From Nitrospinia bacterium (GTDB taxonomy: Bacteria > Nitrospinota > Nitrospinia > Nitrospinales > JAJDAT01): a stretch of 42,856 nt of DNA. Both the position numbers and the translations under genes were made by a program. Every line of letters starts with the position of its first letter. The first letter of the stretch is position 1. Positions 40,783 through 42,856 of this stretch are shown here, one piece after another. The DNA lies in the NCBI GenBank assembly GCA_029261715.1, contig JAJDAT010000033.1:1-42856 (forward strand). The letters are read 5' to 3'. The notes beneath the pieces were generated by a model that worked only from the letters and a program-made list of their open reading frames with translations, ran no database searches and was not told the DNA's origin.

Positions 40783-41698
40783 AATACTATTAGTGGATGA
40801 TGAGGAGACTATTTTATTTGGGCTTGGAAATGCACTAACGAAAGAAGGATACCAGGTTGATACCGCTCCCAATGGAGAAACCGCTATAGAAAAGTTAAGG
40901 TTGGAATCATATGACTTAACGATAACCGACCTTGTGATGGATAATTTAGGAGGAATTGATGTCTTAAAAAGGGTAAAACAATTTGATCCTAACTCTGTGG
41001 TTATTTTACTCACTGCTCATGGAAATCTAACTTCCGCTATTCGGGCTTTGCAATTAGGGGCTTTTGACTATATAGAAAAACCCTGCGAAAAAGCCGCTTT
41101 GCTAAAAACAGTGACTATGGCTCTTAGTCATTTGGACTTAAAGCGTGAGATAGAAGAGAAAAATAGCAAACTTGCGGAAACGAACCAGCTTCTTGAAAAA
41201 GAGATTGAAGAAAGGAAACAATCTGAAAAATTGTTACAACAGAGTCGTTTTGAATTGGAAATGCGAGTCCAAGAAAGAACGGTAGAGTTGAAAGAAAAAA
41301 ATACCGCTTTAGGGGTTTTGTTAAAACAACTGGAAGTGGAAAAAAAAGAACTGAGTAAATCCATTCTTGCAAATATTGAAAGTATTGTTACTCCTCTAAT
41401 TACTAAGATAAAGGCAAATTCTCCCTCAGAAAATCTAAAAAATATTGAACTCTTAGAAAAAAAAATAAGAGAGCTCTCGTCAGATTTTGGGTCGAAAATA
41501 TCGGACCCACAATTCAAACTCACTCCAAAAGAAATCGAAATTTGCGATTTGATCCGATCCGGTCTTAGCAGTAAAGAAATAGCCGAAATTCAAAAAGTTT
41601 CCGCCGAAACTATTGAAACCCACCGCAGTAATATCAGGAAAAAGTTAGGCTTGTCGAACCAGAGTGTTAACTTAACCTCTTATTTAAAAAGACTTTAA
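40769..41698 (+). CDS. response regulator with long coiled coil and LuxR-type HTH
   Basis: A 309-residue regulator. Receiver 1-120 (Asp54 in TITDLVMDNLGG, Thr in VVILLTAHG, Lys in YIEKPC), then about 115 residues of charged helix predicted to be coiled coil (LKREIEEKNSKLAETNQLLEK; MRVQERTVELKEKNTALGV), then a GerE/LuxR HTH at 245-309 (LTPKEIEICDLIRSGLSSKEIAE, ETHRSNIRKKLGL). The middle resembles the helix seen in kinase-linked REC proteins and is unusual for NarL-type regulators. The start is ATG 40769, inside the kinase gene's last codons, behind AAGGAAG; an in-frame ATG at 40718 lies deeper in the kinase gene. Confidence 0.88.
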   Translation: MKSHKILLVDDEETILFGLGNALTKEGYQVDTAPNGETAIEKLRLESYDLTITDLVMDNLGGIDVLKRVKQFDPNSVVILLTAHGNLTSAIRALQLGAFDYIEKPCEKAALLKTVTMALSHLDLKREIEEKNSKLAETNQLLEKEIEERKQSEKLLQQSRFELEMRVQERTVELKEKNTALGVLLKQLEVEKKELSKSILANIESIVTPLITKIKANSPSENLKNIELLEKKIRELSSDFGSKISDPQFKLTPKEIEICDLIRSGLSSKEIAEIQKVSAETIETHRSNIRKKLGLSNQSVNLTSYLKRL

Positions 41699-41838
41699 GG
41701 GGCTAGGAAACTTTTTCCGAATTGTCAAATACCCACTTTTTACCTATTCTTTCTGGGTTGTCATATAGGTGTTCTCAGCTTACAATCTGTGTAAATCTAT
41801 AATGGTTTGCAAATTAATAAAAGTGAGGATCTCCCCCC

Positions 41839-42856
41839 ATGAATGGTTCATCCCGTTTGGCTTCAGATTTCAAATTAGGAATTTTTCGAATACCCGTTAA
41901 GTTATACGGGCTCGTGTTAGCTTTGCTTTTGGCTTTTGGCGGCGTGATGAATTTCACCATCTCCACTTTAGACGCCCAAAAAAATGACTCAGGTGTAATT
42001 AATATGGCTGGTAAGCAGCGGATGCTTACTCAAAAATTGAGTAAAGCCACCATGGAATTACAGTTGGGAAATATGAAAAAAGTAGGGGAAATAAAGGGAA
42101 TCCAGAAAAGTTTTTCCAAAGTATTAACGGGCTTGCAAAAAGGGAATGCGGAATTAAAGCTTCCTGCTGCGGAGACGACGTCGATCGCTGATAAGCTTGG
42201 GGAAGTCGACAAAAAATGGGCGCCGTTTTCAAAAAACATCGATGCACTGGTGGATAATTGGGGTGACGTTCAATTAAATCTGCAAGCGATTGTTGATACC
42301 AACGTTTCTCTTTTTAAAGAAGCGAACCAAGTCGTGATGGCTATGGGGTCAGTAATGGACGCTAAGACAGTATCTTTTTGCGGTAGGTTACGCGCCATTA
42401 CACAACGTGTTTCTAAAGCGACGTTAGAATATGTTTTCTTTAAAGACGAGAAGTATAAAGCTGAAGCTATTAAGTTTACTGGGGTTCAAGACAAAATCAT
42501 CGACGGACTGCTAAATGGCGGTTCCAGCCTACCTATTTCAAAAGCCGAAGACCCAGCGGTGCGAGCTAAAATTGAAACTTTTAAGTCAAACTGGGAAGTA
42601 TTTAAAGGACAGGTCACTAGTGTCTTAGATGGAGCGGGAAGCGTAAAAGAATCGTCTGCATACATTGGCAATAACAACATTGATTTGTTAAAAACGATGA
42701 ATGCGGCTGTTCAAAAATTAGCAAAACATTCTGGCAGTAAAGTGTCCTCCATGATCGATACAGAAAACAATATTTTGATAGCGCTTGTTCTTATCGGATT
42801 GATTTTAAGCACATGGATAATTTGGTCGATCACAAAACCTCTAAAAATAGTGTCCG
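41839..42856 (+). CDS. methyl-accepting chemotaxis protein with PilJ-type sensor domain (5' part)
   Basis: The frame starts at ATG 41839, has no stop, and runs off the window; 339 residues are visible. A membrane helix (about 20-36) leads into a periplasmic sensor with INMAGKQRMLTQKLSKATME and a second copy CGRLRAITQRVSKATLEYV, the paired P-box-like helices of PilJ/NarX-type domains. A second membrane helix (about 313-333, LIALVLIGLILSTWIIW) and the start of a HAMP domain (SITKPLKIVS) follow. The missing part should carry the methyl-accepting and signalling domain. A GTGAGGAT lies upstream, rather far from the ATG. It is the only receptor near the chemotaxis genes. Confidence 0.82.
   Translation, partial: MNGSSRLASDFKLGIFRIPVKLYGLVLALLLAFGGVMNFTISTLDAQKNDSGVINMAGKQRMLTQKLSKATMELQLGNMKKVGEIKGIQKSFSKVLTGLQKGNAELKLPAAETTSIADKLGEVDKKWAPFSKNIDALVDNWGDVQLNLQAIVDTNVSLFKEANQVVMAMGSVMDAKTVSFCGRLRAITQRVSKATLEYVFFKDEKYKAEAIKFTGVQDKIIDGLLNGGSSLPISKAEDPAVRAKIETFKSNWEVFKGQVTSVLDGAGSVKESSAYIGNNNIDLLKTMNAAVQKLAKHSGSKVSSMIDTENNILIALVLIGLILSTWIIWSITKPLKIVS

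Overview
The window is AT-rich bacterial chromosome. It opens in the 3' end of a 23S rRNA gene followed by 5S rRNA and a strong terminator, and breaks off inside a chemoreceptor gene. Lipoboxes, periplasmic signal peptides, a classical CheA/CheW/CheB/CheY/CheX system, the futalosine route to menaquinone (MqnE plus a UbiA-type MqnP), sigma-54 use and many PAS/GAF/HDOD signalling proteins suggest a motile diderm of the deltaproteobacterial/Nitrospinota kind. This placement is an inference from gene content; no 16S sequence is present.

Layout. 1-673: rRNA operon end. 807-9624: mixed envelope genes: a membrane-anchored SGNH hydrolase, a methyltransferase coupled to a TMTC-like glycosyltransferase with TPRs, a small lipoprotein coupled to a 61-residue integrase-arm-like protein, a secreted cysteine protein, a GT39-like membrane glycosyltransferase, and a DUF2157/GDYXXLXY pair. 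9697-11765: mqnP and mqnE. 11971-18063: chemotaxis cluster cheY, cheX, cheA (two Hpt and two CheW domains), cheW and convergent cheB. 18442-24562: a secreted protein with an acidic and then a very basic half, several membrane or exported proteins of unknown role, a candidate small RNA with its own promoter and terminator (about 20970-21043), a Ste24-type protease, and a 59-residue protein behind a near-consensus sigma-54 promoter.

24368-30643: a minus-strand run of SGNH hydrolase, sulfatase-modifying-factor-like lipoprotein, trypsin-fold protein without its histidine, and DUF3565; then a STAS-like protein, a TVP38-family membrane protein, an epimerase-SRPBCC fusion, DUF5069 and a small membrane protein. 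30824-42856: a signalling region with an HDOD protein, a hybrid kinase carrying a periplasmic solute-binding domain, a divergent repressor/response-regulator switch with two clear operators, a 1274-residue MASE1-GAF-PAS kinase overlapping its LuxR-type regulator gene, and the start of a PilJ-type chemoreceptor.

The most promising signals are: (1) the S24 repressor facing a receiver/coiled-coil gene pair across two TAAG-N4-CTTA operators, one lying on a TTGACA-N17-TATCAT promoter; (2) the sigma-54-driven 59-residue protein; (3) the small RNA with an exposed CCTCC anti-Shine-Dalgarno stretch; (4) the charge-segregated secreted protein; and (5) the hydrolase/pseudo-enzyme operon.
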